Of a stretch of DNA of 64,000 nt, positions 62,929-64,000 are shown piece by piece. A program made the position numbers and the translations under genes. The stretch spans positions 1 through 64,000 of the forward strand of contig NZ_JANKZL010000012.1 in the NCBI RefSeq assembly GCF_027568395.1, given 5' to 3'. Position 1 is the stretch's first letter, and every line of letters begins with the position of its first letter. The notes beneath the pieces were generated by a model. The model was not told where the DNA came from. It ran no database searches and worked only from the letters and a program-made list of their open reading frames with translations. The stretch is from Aminobacter sp. HY435 (GTDB lineage: Bacteria > Pseudomonadota > Alphaproteobacteria > Rhizobiales > Rhizobiaceae).

Positions 62929-64000
62929 TTGCTAGGAGCCGTACAAAAACCGACCGAGACCGCCGGAAGCGTGGCGACGGATCGTGCCATCGCGCTCGAT
63001 GCCGAAATGCTGTCGGCGCAGTTGCAGGCGATGCGCGATCGCCTGTTTTCGCCGACCTCGCGGAAGGCGCTGCGCAAGTTTTCCAGCGGTGAGGCGGCGC
63101 GGCTGATCGGCGTCTCCGATGGCTACCTGCGCCAACTGTCGATCGCCGGCGAAGGCCCCCAGCCCGAGACCGGCGCGGGCGGCCGGCGCTATTATGCGCT
63201 CGACGACATCAATGCCCTGCGCCGCCACCTCGCCGAGCAGAATCCGGCCAAGGGTCGTCACTATCTGCCGCGCCGCGACGAAGCGCGCGGCGAGCACCTG
63301 CAGGTCATTGCCGTCACCAACTTCAAGGGCGGCTCGGGCAAGACCACGTCCAGCACCCACCTCGCCCAGCATCTGGCGCTCGCCGGCTATCGCGTGCTGG
63401 CGATCGACCTCGATCCGCAGGCGTCGATGTCGGCGCTGTTTGGCTATCAGCCCGAACTCGATCTCAACGGCAACGACACGCTTTACGGCGCGATCCGCTA
63501 TGACGATGAACGTCGGCCGTTGTCGGAAATCATTCGCTCGACCTATTTTGATGGCCTCGACCTGGTGCCGGGCAATCTTGAGCTGCAGGAATTCGAACAC
63601 ACGACGCCGCAGATGCTGGCGGCGCGCCAGGCCGGCGACGGCAAGGCGATGTTCTTCGCCCGTGTGCAGGCGGCGTTGCAGACGGTGGCCGACAACTACG
63701 ACGTCGTCGTCATGGACTGCCCGCCGCAGCTTGGCTTCCTGACGCTGTCGGCGCTGTGCGCGGCCACGTCGGTGCTGGTGACCATCCACCCGCAGATGCT
63801 GGACGTCGCCTCGATGAGCCAGTTCCTGTTCATGACGGCCGATCTGCTGTCGGTGGTGCGCGAGGCTGGCGGCGAGCTCAATTTCGATTTCATGCGCTAC
63901 CTGATCACCCGCTACGAGCCCAATGACGGCCCGCAGACGCAGATCGTCGGCTTCCTGCGCTCGCTGTTCGGCGATCGTGTGCTGACCGCACCATTGGTCA
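62929..64000 (+). CDS. repA: RepA, plasmid partitioning/replication protein of a repABC replicon (3' truncated by window)
   Basis: The first 357 codons of a ParA-type ATPase are present. An HTH-containing N-terminus (FSSGEAARLIGVSDGYLRQLSIAGEGPQPET) is typical of RepA from repABC plasmids. The deviant Walker A is KGGSGKTT (133-140) and Walker B includes MDCPPQLG. AAGGGGA is spaced 8 nt from the TTG at 62929, so TTG is the likely start. repB and repC would follow beyond the window. RepA with RepB segregates the replicon and represses the operon. Confidence 0.9.
   Translation, partial: MLGAVQKPTETAGSVATDRAIALDAEMLSAQLQAMRDRLFSPTSRKALRKFSSGEAARLIGVSDGYLRQLSIAGEGPQPETGAGGRRYYALDDINALRRHLAEQNPAKGRHYLPRRDEARGEHLQVIAVTNFKGGSGKTTSSTHLAQHLALAGYRVLAIDLDPQASMSALFGYQPELDLNGNDTLYGAIRYDDERRPLSEIIRSTYFDGLDLVPGNLELQEFEHTTPQMLAARQAGDGKAMFFARVQAALQTVADNYDVVVMDCPPQLGFLTLSALCAATSVLVTIHPQMLDVASMSQFLFMTADLLSVVREAGGELNFDFMRYLITRYEPNDGPQTQIVGFLRSLFGDRVLTAPLV

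Noticed and set aside
1-64000. CRISPR arrays, tRNA or rRNA genes
   Set aside because: No regularly spaced direct repeats and no tRNA- or rRNA-like sequence were seen by eye; a tRNA scan was not possible.

Overview
The window is high-GC alphaproteobacterial DNA, best matched by a methylotrophic member of the Phyllobacteriaceae such as Aminobacter or a Mesorhizobium relative. This is inferred from gene content, GC-ending codon use, the short rhizobial palindromes and a repABC-type repA gene at the right edge. Nearly every gene can be assigned to a family. The left edge cuts an IS481-type insertion sequence.

Region 1 (about 0.5-28 kb) is a one-carbon island. It starts with a serine-cycle operon: sgaA, mclA, mtkA, mtkB, then hprA and gck. 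Next come an XRE-cupin regulator and the complete N-methylglutamate route for methylamine: mgsABC, gmaS, mgdABCD. After these lie ppc and glyA, which complete the carboxylation and C1-entry steps of the serine cycle, and a LuxR-type regulator whose receiver domain lacks the phospho-acceptor aspartate. A compact operon of three small membrane proteins plus an APC-family permease follows and is a candidate uptake system for methylamine or a related amine. Three small genes of unknown role (a 232-aa protein, an 87-aa membrane protein and a DUF6455-like protein) close the region. Together these genes would take methylamine to glutamate plus formaldehyde or methylene-tetrahydrofolate, then assimilate C1 as serine, glycerate and PEP. 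The folate-interconversion genes (mtdA, fch, ftfL) are not in the window.

Region 2 (28-36 kb) is tyrosine/homogentisate catabolism: hpd with a divergent Lrp-type regulator, a MarR-type regulator, then hmgA-fahA-maiA. A secreted phytase/esterase-like protein follows.

Region 3 (36-41.3 kb, minus strand) is a second heterotetrameric sarcosine-oxidase-type operon (soxBDAG), paralogous to mgdABCD. Gene remnants flank it: an IS30-like N-terminus and a DeoR C-terminus.

Region 4 (41.8-48.1 kb) holds assorted genes: a DHFR-like reductase, an SMR pump, a glutathione S-transferase with divergent LysR regulator, an ABC-F ATPase, a YCII protein and a TerC-type membrane protein.

Region 5 (48.3-61 kb) is a 2-aminoethylphosphonate system: a LysR regulator, an Na/Pi cotransporter-PhoU protein, phnW-phnA-phnY, an EamA transporter and a binding-protein-dependent importer with a fused permease. 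Three promoters here share a short AT-rich motif.

Region 6 (61-64 kb) has a YhdH-type reductase, a WGR-domain protein and the 5' part of repA, so the C1 and phosphonate genes appear to sit on a repABC plasmid or chromid.
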